From the NCBI RefSeq assembly GCF_014648195.1, contig NZ_BMQQ01000010.1, positions 1-64,000 of the forward strand: a stretch of 64,000 bases of DNA, given 5' to 3'. Made by a program: the position numbers and the translations under genes. The notes under the pieces are model-generated. The model was not told the DNA's origin. It searched no databases and was given only the letters and a program-made list of their open reading frames with translations. This DNA is from Streptomyces purpureus (GTDB lineage Bacteria; Actinomycetota; Actinomycetes; Streptomycetales; Streptomycetaceae). The first letter of the stretch is position 1, and each line of letters starts with the position of its first letter. Positions 7,235 to 15,873 of this stretch are shown here, one piece after another.

Positions 7235-9489
7235 CCACCACCACGGGGGGAGCGCCGGCCGCCGGCGCGACCGGGGGACCGGCGGCCGGTCCGGCGGGCG
7301 GTACGGGGGGCACGCCGGGCGGCGCGGGGGCAGGCCCCGCCGCACCGCCCGGCGCCGCACCGCCCGTCACGGGGGACGGGGCGCAGGGAGCCCCAGGAGG
7401 AGCGGGGGCCACGGGGGCGACGGGCGGCACCGGGGAGCCGCCCCGCTCGGGCCCCGGCTCCGCGCCCTTCGAGGCCACCGGCCAGATGGGCGAGGGCTCC
7501 CTGCGCCACGACCGGCTCCGCAACGCCTTCGCCAACGTGCAGGGCGACGTCGTCGGCGGGAACAAGTACATCCAGCTCGTCGGCGGCACGCAGAAGCGGC
7601 TGCGTCCGCTCTCCCCGCTCCTGGAGGAGCGGGTGCGGTTCGCCTACGAGGAGCCGCCGGGCCTGGCCGACGCCCGGGAGGCGCTGTTCAGCCGCCATCT
7701 GCTGATCCTGCGCGGCGCCCCCGGCTACGGAAAGACCGCCATGGCGGTCCGGCTCCTGCAGGGCATGGGCGCGCCGACCAAGTACCACCTGGACAGCGAT
7801 GTCGACTTCGCCTCGCTCGCCGACCACCTGGAGCGCGGCGGCGAGGGCATCGAGCGCGGCGTCTGCTTCCTGCTCGACCAGCCCTCCGACATCGCCTCCC
7901 TGCGTGGCGAGGTGTACGAGAAGGTGCAGGGCGCCCTCGCCCTCGCCGGGGCCTGGCTGGTCATCACCGTCGCCGGGACCGGGGTGACCGACGGCGAACT
8001 GCTCACCGCCGTCGTCGAGGTGACCGAACCGCCCGACCAGCGGGGCATCGTCGCCGCACATCTGCGCTGGCGCCTCGGCGACGCCGTACGCGACCGGATC
8101 CTGGCCCTGGCCGAGATCGGCAAGCTGCTCGACGAGCTCCTCTCCGGGGACCCGGCGTGCCGGCAGGCCGCCGACCTGGCCGCCGCGATCAGCGAGGAGT
8201 ACGAGACCGGACAGCTGGACCCGGAGCGGATCAAGGAGCGCCGGGCCCGCCTCGACGACGAGGACTTCGACATCTGGGTCGAGGGACTCAAGGAGCCGGC
8301 CGTCCGCAGCCTCGCCCTCGCGCTGGCCGTGCTCAACGGACTGCCGCAGGAGTACATCGCCTCCGCCGCGCGCTCCCTGCGCGAACGGCTGGAGGACGAC
8401 CGCCCCCATGTGCTGATGGCCGCCCCGGGCGGCGAGCCGCCCCGGCTCAAGGACCCCTTCGCCGCGCCGCGCCGCACCCAGCTGACCCGGCTGCGCGCCC
8501 GGGACACCGCCAAGGAGGACGGCGAGCCGGGCCGGGCCCTGGAGTACAAGGACCCCTCCTATCCGCCGCGGGTCCTGCGGCACGCCTGGGCGCAGTACGA
8601 GATACAGGCCGAGCTGCTCGACTGGCTGGCCGAGCTCGTGGTCGACCCGGCCGAGGAGGTCCGGGTCTACGCGGCCGCCGCGCTCGGGGTGCTCGCCGCC
8701 GAGTCGTACACCTTCCTCTGCGACCGGGTCTTCCACCGCTGGGCGGGCAGCGAGAGCCCCTACCGGCGGGACGCCGTCGCCTACGCGCTCCAGGTCGCCT
8801 CGGACGAGCCGTGGATCGCCGAGCGGACGAACGTCCTGGTGGAGGGGTGGTTCGCGGACCGGGGCCGGCCCTACGCCCAGGCCACCGCGGCGCGGGTGCA
8901 CGGCATGGGGGAGGACCTCGAGCGGGCGGTGGCCGCGCTCGACCGGCTCACCGTCGTCGACCGGGCGGCCGTCGCCGTCGCCGTCGGCCGCAGCTTCACC
9001 GACCTCCTCGCCCGGGACTCCGACGGCACAGGCCTGGTCCTGCGCACCCTGCACGCCCGGTCCTCGGACCACCGGGGGCGGCCGACCGCGCTGCTGGCCT
9101 TCCTCATCGTCGCGGCCCAGCTCGTGGTGGAGCGCGAGGAGTGGGGGACGGGCGGGACCGTGGAGAGCTGGCCCGCGCTGCTCCATCTCGCCCACCACCG
9201 CGAGGAGTTACGCGGCCCGTTCGTCACGCTGTGGCGAGAGGCGCTGAACCAGGCCGACTTCGGCGGCGAGGCGCAGCAGGTGCTGCGCAACTGGGCGGCG
9301 CTGGCCGAACGGGACCCGGCGCTGCGGGAGATGTTCCAGCTGATGGTCGGGGCGGTCGCCTACGGCGACCCGAGGACCGGCCGGATCCTGCGGCGGTGCG
9401 CCGCCGACTGGACCGACCCGGAGGAGCTGGCGCCGCTGCCGCTCACCGCCGCGGTCGTCAATGCCCAGCTCGATCTCGAAAGGGTGTGA
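7231..9489 (+). CDS. P-loop NTPase (STAND-like) with N-terminal RHIM-like motif and HEAT-like C-terminus
   Basis: A 752-residue protein. Residues 1-95 are Gly/Ala/Pro-rich and disordered. Residues ~98-118 hold NAFANVQGDVVGGNKYIQLV, which mirrors the motif at the end of the upstream protein. Residues 150-330 are a P-loop NTPase: Walker A GAPGYGKT at 162-169, Walker B-like VCFLLDQPSD with D216, then VVEVTEPPD, a plausible sensor region. The rest (~340-752) is alpha-helical and includes DPAEEVRVYAAAALGVLA, typical of HEAT/armadillo repeats. The layout motif-NTPase-repeats is that of bacterial NLR-like sensors. A TTA codon lies at 9208-9210. It overlaps the upstream gene by 4 bases, with 1 base to the next gene. 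Confidence 0.75.
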   Translation: MTTTTGGAPAAGATGGPAAGPAGGTGGTPGGAGAGPAAPPGAAPPVTGDGAQGAPGGAGATGATGGTGEPPRSGPGSAPFEATGQMGEGSLRHDRLRNAFANVQGDVVGGNKYIQLVGGTQKRLRPLSPLLEERVRFAYEEPPGLADAREALFSRHLLILRGAPGYGKTAMAVRLLQGMGAPTKYHLDSDVDFASLADHLERGGEGIERGVCFLLDQPSDIASLRGEVYEKVQGALALAGAWLVITVAGTGVTDGELLTAVVEVTEPPDQRGIVAAHLRWRLGDAVRDRILALAEIGKLLDELLSGDPACRQAADLAAAISEEYETGQLDPERIKERRARLDDEDFDIWVEGLKEPAVRSLALALAVLNGLPQEYIASAARSLRERLEDDRPHVLMAAPGGEPPRLKDPFAAPRRTQLTRLRARDTAKEDGEPGRALEYKDPSYPPRVLRHAWAQYEIQAELLDWLAELVVDPAEEVRVYAAAALGVLAAESYTFLCDRVFHRWAGSESPYRRDAVAYALQVASDEPWIAERTNVLVEGWFADRGRPYAQATAARVHGMGEDLERAVAALDRLTVVDRAAVAVAVGRSFTDLLARDSDGTGLVLRTLHARSSDHRGRPTALLAFLIVAAQLVVEREEWGTGGTVESWPALLHLAHHREELRGPFVTLWREALNQADFGGEAQQVLRNWAALAERDPALREMFQLMVGAVAYGDPRTGRILRRCAADWTDPEELAPLPLTAAVVNAQLDLERV
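7522..7584 (+). other. RHIM/BASS3-like motif in NTPase N-terminus
   Basis: This codes for residues 98-118 of the NTPase, core ANVQGDVVGGNKYI, between a low-complexity leader and the nucleotide-binding domain. It pairs with the motif at 7139-7216: both have G/A-x-V-x-G-D-x-V-x-G followed by a polar residue and K. Receptor N-terminus plus effector C-terminus in adjacent genes is the known geometry of such pairs. Confidence 0.5.
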
Positions 9490-9490
9490 C

Positions 9491-11287
9491 ATGACGCTCT
9501 CGCTGATCCTCAACAACCGCCCGGTGCCCCGGGGGCAGCTGGGCTCCCTGACCAACCTCCCGCCGAACTTCGCGGTCGTCTACGCCGTCGACGGCGGCGG
9601 CTGGGAGGTGGAGACCGCCAAGCACCGCACGCTGACCCAGCGGATGCTGAACAAGAACAAGCTCTGCCACCTCGTCGACCTGGGCGACCACCGGCGTACC
9701 GCCAAACTCACCAAGACGCCGCTGACCTGCAAGGACCAGGCCCACCGGTTCGAGGCGACGATCGACGTCGGGTTCAGGGTGCACGATCCGGTGGCGGTGG
9801 TGCGCAGCGCGCTGCCCGATGTGCTCACCGCCGTCTATCCGCCGCTGGTGAAGCGGCTGCGGCCGCACGCCGCCCAGTTCGACATCGACGAGGCCTTCGA
9901 GGCCCAGGCCAGAATCAACGGCTCGCTGGCGCTGCCGATGGCGCTGCCCGAGGGCATCACCCTCTACTACTGCGACGTCCAGCTCGAACCGGACGAGGCC
10001 GCGCGGGAGTTCATCCGCAGCCGGACCAAGGCGGGCCGGGACTCCGTCCTCGGCCGGATCGAGCACACCGCGTCGGTCGGCAACACCCGCCACGAGCAGG
10101 TCATCGAGGACATCAAGCAGCAGGGCCGGATCCAGCGGGAGATGCAGGAGCGCGAGGCGCTGGCGGCCGTACAGCTGGACTTCCGCTCCATCGTCATGGA
10201 GCACCTGGCCAAGCACCCCGGCGACACCGAGAAGGCCATGGAGCTGCTGATGCGCTGGGAGGAGAGCCGGCGCGGGCAGGCCCTCGACCTGGAGCAGCGC
10301 CAGGTCGAGATGGTCCGCTACATGATCGACAAGGGGATCGTGCGGGAGGTGGACCTGCCAGGCCTGCGCGACGGGGTCCTCGGCGCGAGCGGCATGCTCG
10401 GCGGTGCGCTGACGGCAGGCTCGGGCGCGGCCCCCGCTCTGCTCCCGCCGCCGATGACGGCGCCGGTGGCGCAGCCCGCCCAGTCCGCCCCGGCCTCCTC
10501 GCCGGGAGGCCCGGGCGCCGCGCCGCCGCCCCCGCCGGCGACCGTGCCCTGGGGCGGGACCCGGCCCGACTCGGCGGCGGCCACGCAGGGGTCCGACGAC
10601 CCGGCGCCCACCGTGGTCGACGCGCGCCCGGCGGCCGTCGGCCTCGCCCCGGTCTACGTCGTCCTCGACACCTCACCCGCGGCGGCCGCGTGCGTCCCGC
10701 AACTCCGTGACGCACTGCGGTCGTTGCAGTCGCTGCTTGCCAACAGCCCGGACGTGGCCTCGGCCGTACGGCTGTCGGTGCTGGCCTTCGCCGACACCGT
10801 GGACGTCCGGCTGCCGCTGACGCAGGTCTCCTGGCAGACCGGGGTCCCCGACCTCCAGGCTGGCGTCGGCTGCCGGTACGAACCCGTCTTCCGCCGGCTC
10901 CTGGAGCTCGTACCGCTGGAGATGGAGCGGCTCAAGCAGCAGGCCCGGGTGAACCGGCCCACCGTCTTCCTGCTCACCGCCGGCGACCCGGAGGACGGCG
11001 GCCAGTGGCAGGCCGCCCACCAGCGGCTGCTCCAGCACCACTACCGGCCGAACATCGTCTCCTGCGGCATCGGCCGGATCGACCGCCGCACGGTGGCGCG
11101 GATCGCCAGCCCGGCCGAGTTCGCCCTCGCGGCGGACCCGCACGCGGACCTGGCCGAGGCGGCGGCGCAGTTCTCCATGCTGCTCCAGAACACCGTGCTC
11201 CATCTGGGCCGCAGCGCCGTCGCGGGCTCCTCGGAGCTGAGCCTGCAGCGCCCGCAGGGGCTGAGCCCGGTCGAAGGCGTCGCCTAG
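9491..11287 (+). CDS. SPFH/band-7-like and vWA domain fusion protein
   Basis: A 598-residue protein. Residues ~1-190 look like an SPFH/band-7 (stomatin-like) domain: RFEATIDVGFRVHDPVAVV and GITLYYCDVQLEPDE. Residues ~195-285 are charged and probably coiled coil. Residues ~305-380 are a Pro/Ala linker. Residues ~387-570 are a von Willebrand A domain whose MIDAS is degenerate (VVLDTSPAAAA: Asp393 and Ser395 kept, the next Ser replaced by Ala). There is no obvious membrane segment. The last vWA half (NIVSCGIG) matches the TerY-like gene downstream, so the two vWA domains may be related. The start ATG directly follows the NTPase stop with AAAGGGTG in front. Likely a scaffold that assembles with the TerY and kinase products (inferred). 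Confidence 0.75.
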   Translation: MTLSLILNNRPVPRGQLGSLTNLPPNFAVVYAVDGGGWEVETAKHRTLTQRMLNKNKLCHLVDLGDHRRTAKLTKTPLTCKDQAHRFEATIDVGFRVHDPVAVVRSALPDVLTAVYPPLVKRLRPHAAQFDIDEAFEAQARINGSLALPMALPEGITLYYCDVQLEPDEAAREFIRSRTKAGRDSVLGRIEHTASVGNTRHEQVIEDIKQQGRIQREMQEREALAAVQLDFRSIVMEHLAKHPGDTEKAMELLMRWEESRRGQALDLEQRQVEMVRYMIDKGIVREVDLPGLRDGVLGASGMLGGALTAGSGAAPALLPPPMTAPVAQPAQSAPASSPGGPGAAPPPPPATVPWGGTRPDSAAATQGSDDPAPTVVDARPAAVGLAPVYVVLDTSPAAAACVPQLRDALRSLQSLLANSPDVASAVRLSVLAFADTVDVRLPLTQVSWQTGVPDLQAGVGCRYEPVFRRLLELVPLEMERLKQQARVNRPTVFLLTAGDPEDGGQWQAAHQRLLQHHYRPNIVSCGIGRIDRRTVARIASPAEFALAADPHADLAEAAAQFSMLLQNTVLHLGRSAVAGSSELSLQRPQGLSPVEGVA

Positions 11288-11348
11288 CGGGGCGGCACCG
11301 GAGCGTTCCACAGATCGCGTACAGATCGAGTAGAGAGAGTCGAGAGAC

Positions 11349-12026
11349 ATGGCCGAAACGCAAGGGCAGTTGCTGCCTGTGTACGTCCTGGCCGACGAGT
11401 CCGGTTCGATGCATCCGTACGTCGGCGACCTCAACGCCGGGCTCGCCTCGCTGCACCGGGCGCTGCTCGGCGAACCGATGGCCGCGGCCAAGGTCCGGTT
11501 CTCCGTGATCGGGTTCGCCAACAGCGTCACCGAGCGGCTGATACTCGCTGATCTGCGGGCCGAGAGCGAGCTGCCCCGGCTCACCGCGAGCGGCGGGACC
11601 AGCTACGAGGCCGCGTTCGCCGCGCTGCTGCGGCGCATCCCGCAGGACGTCGACACCCTCAAGAGCCAGGGTTACCGCGTGCACCGGCCCGCGGTGTTCT
11701 TCCTCAGCGACGGCCAGCCCAACTACGGGGAGGCCTGGCAGGACCGGCACAGGGAGCTCACCGACCGGTCGGTGACCAAGGCGGCGCCCAACATCATCGC
11801 CTGCGGGATCGGCCAGGCGCAGGCCGAGACGATGCTGAGCGTCGCCACCCAGTCGGAGTTCGCCTTCATCTCCGTGCCGGGCGCGCAGCTGGGCGAGTCC
11901 ATCGCCCAGTTCTTCACCGCCCTCACCAAGAGCGTCGTGGAGTCGGGCAACGCGATGGCGTCCGGCAACGCCGAGCTGGTGGTGGAGAAGCCGGAGGGCT
12001 TCCGCCTCGCGATCGACGAGGTGTGA
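11349..12026 (+). CDS. TerY-like vWA domain protein
   Basis: A 225-residue stand-alone von Willebrand A domain with an intact MIDAS: DESGS at residues 16-20, Thr in SGGTSYEAAF, and the Asp in FFLSDGQPN. It closely follows the TerY pattern (YVLADESGSMHPYVGDLNAG). TerY proteins are metal-dependent adaptors in tellurite-resistance-associated stress systems. The gene sits 61 bases after the SPFH-vWA gene, the largest gap in the operon, so a secondary promoter is possible. It overlaps the phosphatase gene by 4 bases (GTGA). Together with the two downstream genes it forms the described TerY-P triad. Confidence 0.88.
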   Translation: MAETQGQLLPVYVLADESGSMHPYVGDLNAGLASLHRALLGEPMAAAKVRFSVIGFANSVTERLILADLRAESELPRLTASGGTSYEAAFAALLRRIPQDVDTLKSQGYRVHRPAVFFLSDGQPNYGEAWQDRHRELTDRSVTKAAPNIIACGIGQAQAETMLSVATQSEFAFISVPGAQLGESIAQFFTALTKSVVESGNAMASGNAELVVEKPEGFRLAIDEV

Positions 12027-13330
12027 GCGTGCCGAACTTCCCGTTCGGGAAGCGGCGGGAGCCGGAGCGGAAGGACCGCTCCGGCCCCGGGCCCGCCTCC
12101 GTGCCTCCACCGAAGCCGCCGCCCCCGCTGCCCGCGGCGTCCTCGCCGCCGGCGTACGAACCACCGCCGTACGAGCCCCCGCCCCCCTATGAACCGCCGC
12201 CGTACGAGCCGCCTCCGCCGTACGAACCACCGCCCTACGAGCCGCCGCCGTACGAGCCTCCGAAGAGCGGCCGCGAGGCGAAGGCGCCCGCCCGGCCACC
12301 CTCCCCGGCCCCGACCCCGAAGTCCCCCCAGGCCGCTCCTCCACAGGCCCCACCGGAGCCGCGCCGCGAGAAGGGGGCGCGGCACGCCGGACGGCCGTCG
12401 CCCGACCGGTGGGCGCGGATCGTGCTGGGCCGGCCGAGCCCGGAGTTCGAGCCGAAGCCGCCGCCGTCCGACCCGTACCGCCCCGACACGCTCTTCGACG
12501 GCTGGTCGACCCCGGCGATCACGGTCCGGCTCGCCTCCGTGCGCGGCGACGCCCACCGCTACGGCGGCCAGCCCCGCCAGGACGACATCGCGGTCGCGGT
12601 CCACGAGCGGACCGGCGCGGTGGTCTTCGCCGTCGCCGACGGGGTGTCGCAGGCGAAGCAGTCCCATGTGGGCGCGGCGCTGGCATGCCGTACGGCCGTG
12701 CAGGACGTGATGCGGCAACTCGACGGCGGCAAGACGGAGGTGGACTGGCGGCGGACCGTGTCGGCGGCCGCGTACCAGCTGGTCATGCGGGTCACCCGGG
12801 GCGCCGAACCGAGTGCGGAGCAGCGCAAGGAGGCACAGAGCCTGCTGGCCACGACGCTGGTGACCGGCCTGGTCCAGCCACTGGAGCGGGGCCAGCTCGG
12901 GGTGTATCTGGCGCATGTGGGCGACAGCGGCGCCTGGCTGCTGCACCGCGGCGCCTTCCATCCGCTGCTCGGCGGCAAGGCCGAGCGGGAGGACGGGGTC
13001 TTCTCCTCGTCCGTACGGGCGCTGCCGTGGGTGCCGCCGCAGATCGAGGGCACGTGGTTCGGCGTCCCGGAGGACGGGGCGCTACTGGTGGGGACGGACG
13101 GCTTCGGCGATCCGCTGGGCGACGGCACCGGCATGGTCGGGCAGACGATCAAGCTGGAGCTGAACCGCCCGCCGCGTGAGCCCCGCGCCCTCGCCCAGCT
13201 TCTCGACTTCTCCCGGGAGACCTTCGACGACGACCGCACGCTGCTGGCGATCTGGCCGCGCCACCGGCTGGAGGAGCCCGGCGGCGGCCCCGCCGGTACG
13301 GCGACGGGGACGGGTGGGGCGGTGGGATGA
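12023..13330 (+). CDS. PP2C-family Ser/Thr phosphatase with proline-rich N-terminus
   Basis: A 435-residue protein. Residues ~25-135 are disordered and very Pro-rich, with a tandem YEPPP/PYEPP repeat at ~45-82. Residues ~160-425 are a PP2C domain with the metal-binding motifs present: GQPRQDDIAVAV, FAVADGVSQA, LAHVGDSGAW, LVGTDGFGDP and the final DDDRTLLAIW. All key acidic residues are kept, so it is probably active. Its natural substrate is likely the kinase encoded immediately downstream, the situation proposed for TerY-P triads. It starts with GTG overlapping the TerY stop and ends overlapping the kinase start by 4 bases, so the three products are probably made in fixed ratio. Confidence 0.88.
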   Translation: MSVPNFPFGKRREPERKDRSGPGPASVPPPKPPPPLPAASSPPAYEPPPYEPPPPYEPPPYEPPPPYEPPPYEPPPYEPPKSGREAKAPARPPSPAPTPKSPQAAPPQAPPEPRREKGARHAGRPSPDRWARIVLGRPSPEFEPKPPPSDPYRPDTLFDGWSTPAITVRLASVRGDAHRYGGQPRQDDIAVAVHERTGAVVFAVADGVSQAKQSHVGAALACRTAVQDVMRQLDGGKTEVDWRRTVSAAAYQLVMRVTRGAEPSAEQRKEAQSLLATTLVTGLVQPLERGQLGVYLAHVGDSGAWLLHRGAFHPLLGGKAEREDGVFSSSVRALPWVPPQIEGTWFGVPEDGALLVGTDGFGDPLGDGTGMVGQTIKLELNRPPREPRALAQLLDFSRETFDDDRTLLAIWPRHRLEEPGGGPAGTATGTGGAVG

Positions 13331-14958
13331 GCGGAGCGGCGCCGGGCGCGATGGACATCAGCAAGGTCGTCAAGGAGCGGAAGTTCAACTCCGGCGGACA
13401 GGGTTCCGTCTGGGCCGTCAAGGACCGGACGATCAACGGCGTCTGGCCGGTGGCGTACAAGGAGTACCACCAGGCCACCCGAGGCCAGTTGAAGGCGGAC
13501 GTGCTCGCCCAGATGGTCGGCTTCATGCCGGACCTGCCGCGCGGCACGGGGCAGTGGCTGGCGGAGTGCTCGGCCTGGCCGGCGGCGCTGGTCAAGGACT
13601 CGGCGGGGGTCAGCGGCTTCCTGATGCGGCAGATCCCGCCCCGGTTCTTCCGGGAGCTGAACTTCGAGCCGGGGGTGAAGAAGCCCGCGGGCTTTCAGTA
13701 CCTGCTCAACAGCCCCGGCTATCTGAAGAACGCCGGGATCCCGCTGTCGCACCGGCACCGGTTCGAGCTGCTGCTGGACTTCGCCCGGATCCTGGGGCGG
13801 CTGCACTCCCTCGGGGTCGTGGTGGGCGACATGTCGCCGAACAACGTGCTGTTCACCCTGGAGGGCACGCCCGCCTGCTTCCTCATCGACTGCGACGCCA
13901 TGCTGCTGAACGGACGGTGGGCGCTCCCGCCGGTGGAGACCCCGGGCTGGCAGCTGCGCCAGGGGGAGCGGCTGGGCAGCGCGCGGGGGGACGCGTACAA
14001 GTTCGGTCTGCTCGCCGCGCGGCTCTTCCACGGCGAACAGCACGGCGAGGACCTGACGTCGCTGAGGCAGGCGGACGCGGCGGTGGGGGCGCTGGCCGAA
14101 CGCAGCCTGTGGGCCGATCCCGTGGCCCGGCCGACCCTGGAGGAGTGGGTGCCCGCCCTGGCGAACGCGGCGGCCACGGCGCCGACGACGGTGGGGGTGC
14201 CGTCCCCGCGTCGGCCCAGGGCCGCGACGCCGACCCAGACCCAGGCGCAGACGCAGACGGCACCGAGGCCGAGGCCGACTACGGTGGCGGCGGCGCCGGC
14301 ACCCCAGCCGCCCGCCAAGGGGCGGTTCGGCCGGTGGTGGGCCGGGCTGGTCGGGCTGGCGCTGGTGGCCGTGCTGTTCGGGCCCCAGGTGTACGAGTGG
14401 GCGGGCGACGCGGTGGCCGGGGAGAGCGGGGTCGGCACCCGCAGCGCCCCCGGAGGCGCGGGCAGCGGCGGCGGGGGAGGGGCCCAGGACAGCGCCACGC
14501 CGGGCTCCGTGGAGGGCCAGGCCCGCGCGCTGGAGGGCCTGCTGAAGCGGAACGAAGGCAACCGCGGCAGTGTGGTGGAGGCGGTCCGGCTGATGACGTC
14601 CTGCCCCGGCGATTCCCGGCTCCGCGAGGCCAAGAGAGCGTTACGGGAAGCGGCCGAGGAGCGGGACGCTCTCGTACGGGACCTCTCGGCGCTGGACGTC
14701 AGCCTGCTGCCCTCGTCGACGACGTCGAGCCTGCGGGTCGGCTGGGAGGCCTCGGCCGATGCCGACCGGGCCTATGCGCGAGTGGCCGAGGAGCTGCGCA
14801 GCGGCTGCTCGGCCGAGGCGCTGCGCTCCTCGACGCCGTGGCAGGAGGCGGCCGAGGCGAGCGGCCGTGCCACGGCGGCGAAGAAGGAATTCGTGGCGGA
14901 CTGGAATCCGCTGGCGCGGAAGTACGGTCTGACGACGATGACCGAGGGGGAGGTCTGA
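13327..14958 (+). CDS. TerY-P-type protein kinase-like membrane protein
   Basis: A 543-residue protein. Residues ~10-280 are a divergent protein kinase domain: glycine loop NSGGQGSVWAV, VAYKEY with the ATP-binding Lys, catalytic loop VVVGDMSPNNVLF (Asp and Asn kept, the HRD His/Arg changed), and LIDCDAM in place of DFG. A Thr/Gln/Pro linker follows. One membrane helix lies at ~338-357 (WWAGLVGLALVAVLFGPQVY), and an extracytoplasmic helical region covers ~395-540. A kinase inside and a helical sensor outside suggests it transmits an envelope signal. A TTA codon lies at 14641-14643. It is the last gene of the operon, overlapping the phosphatase gene by 4 bases. Confidence 0.85.
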   Translation: MSGAAPGAMDISKVVKERKFNSGGQGSVWAVKDRTINGVWPVAYKEYHQATRGQLKADVLAQMVGFMPDLPRGTGQWLAECSAWPAALVKDSAGVSGFLMRQIPPRFFRELNFEPGVKKPAGFQYLLNSPGYLKNAGIPLSHRHRFELLLDFARILGRLHSLGVVVGDMSPNNVLFTLEGTPACFLIDCDAMLLNGRWALPPVETPGWQLRQGERLGSARGDAYKFGLLAARLFHGEQHGEDLTSLRQADAAVGALAERSLWADPVARPTLEEWVPALANAAATAPTTVGVPSPRRPRAATPTQTQAQTQTAPRPRPTTVAAAPAPQPPAKGRFGRWWAGLVGLALVAVLFGPQVYEWAGDAVAGESGVGTRSAPGGAGSGGGGGAQDSATPGSVEGQARALEGLLKRNEGNRGSVVEAVRLMTSCPGDSRLREAKRALREAAEERDALVRDLSALDVSLLPSSTTSSLRVGWEASADADRAYARVAEELRSGCSAEALRSSTPWQEAAEASGRATAAKKEFVADWNPLARKYGLTTMTEGEV

Positions 14959-14972
14959 CCCGTCCCGACGGG
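14959..14972 (+). terminator. short hairpin after the kinase gene
   Basis: CCCGT-CCCG-ACGGG lies directly after the stop codon. The stem is only 5 bp and there is no T tract, so this is a weak candidate end for the six-gene operon. Confidence 0.3.
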
Positions 14973-15132
14973 GGTTCGGCATCCGGGGCCGGGGCCTCAA
15001 GGGCGCCCGGCACCGGGGTTGCGGGGCGGGACGGGGGCGCCCGGCGCGGAGGGTTCCGCTGTGCCCACCTTTATCCTCCCCGAGGACTTCGTCCTGGGGG
15101 ACCCCCATGCGGGACGATTGCCCACAGGGTGC

Positions 15133-15837
15133 TCAGGCCGCCCCCATACCTATCCGTTTCAGTTCATCCGGGCGGTCGATCGTCAGGCGCTCCCGGCCCG
15201 TGGTCACCCAGCCCCTTCCCCGCCACTGTTCGAAGACGCGGCTGACGGTCCGCCGTGAGCTGAGGACGAGGCCGGCGAAGTCGTCCTGGGACAGCGGGAG
15301 GGCGATCAGTACGGAGCCGTTGCCTTCTGGGCGGCCGTACTCCGCGCCGAGGTCCAGCAGCAGCGCGGCGAGGCGGGCCTGTACCGCCTCGGAGCCGGCC
15401 GCCGCGCGGTGGCCGTCCGCCTCGCGCAGGCGGGCGGAGAGCACCTGCTGGAGGGCGAGCGCGATGGCGGGCGTGGCCCGGGCGGCGTCGCGGAAGGGTG
15501 CCGCGGGGAGCCACAGCGCCTCGACGCGGGTGAGCGCGGTGAGGGTGGCCGAGCGCGGCCCGCCGTCGAAGGCGGCCTGTTCGCCGAGGAGGTCGCCGGC
15601 GTTGCGGATGGCGAGGACGGCCTGGTAGCCGGCGGCGGAGTTGGCGGAGACCTTGACGCAGCCGCGCCGGACGAGGAGGAGGTGGTCGGTGAGGTCGTAC
15701 TGCCGCATCAGGGTGTCCTTGGCCGGGAATCCGACCGGTCGTCCGATGCGCAGCAGCGTGGCGCGGGCGTCTTCGTCGAGGAGGGACCAGAACGGCATCC
15801 GGCGGCCTGGCGGGCGACGGGGCGGTGCGCTGTCCAT
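15133..15837 (-). CDS. Crp/Fnr-family transcriptional regulator
   Basis: A 234-residue regulator. Residues ~15-125 form a cyclic-nucleotide-binding-like beta-roll (LLLVRRGCVKVSA, AGDLLGEQAAF). The phosphate-binding cassette is incomplete compared with cAMP-binding Crp, so the ligand is unclear. Residues ~150-225 are a winged helix with LPLSQDDFAGLVLSSRRTVS, the usual Crp HTH (recognition helix SSRRTVSRVFEQW). There are no Cys residues for an Fnr-type cluster except Cys59. Transcribed towards the six-gene operon on the opposite strand. Confidence 0.88.
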   Translation of the reverse strand: MDSAPPRRPPGRRMPFWSLLDEDARATLLRIGRPVGFPAKDTLMRQYDLTDHLLLVRRGCVKVSANSAAGYQAVLAIRNAGDLLGEQAAFDGGPRSATLTALTRVEALWLPAAPFRDAARATPAIALALQQVLSARLREADGHRAAAGSEAVQARLAALLLDLGAEYGRPEGNGSVLIALPLSQDDFAGLVLSSRRTVSRVFEQWRGRGWVTTGRERLTIDRPDELKRIGMGAA

Positions 15838-15873
15838 GGGCGCACTATAGCCACGGCGTACGCCGGTACGACC

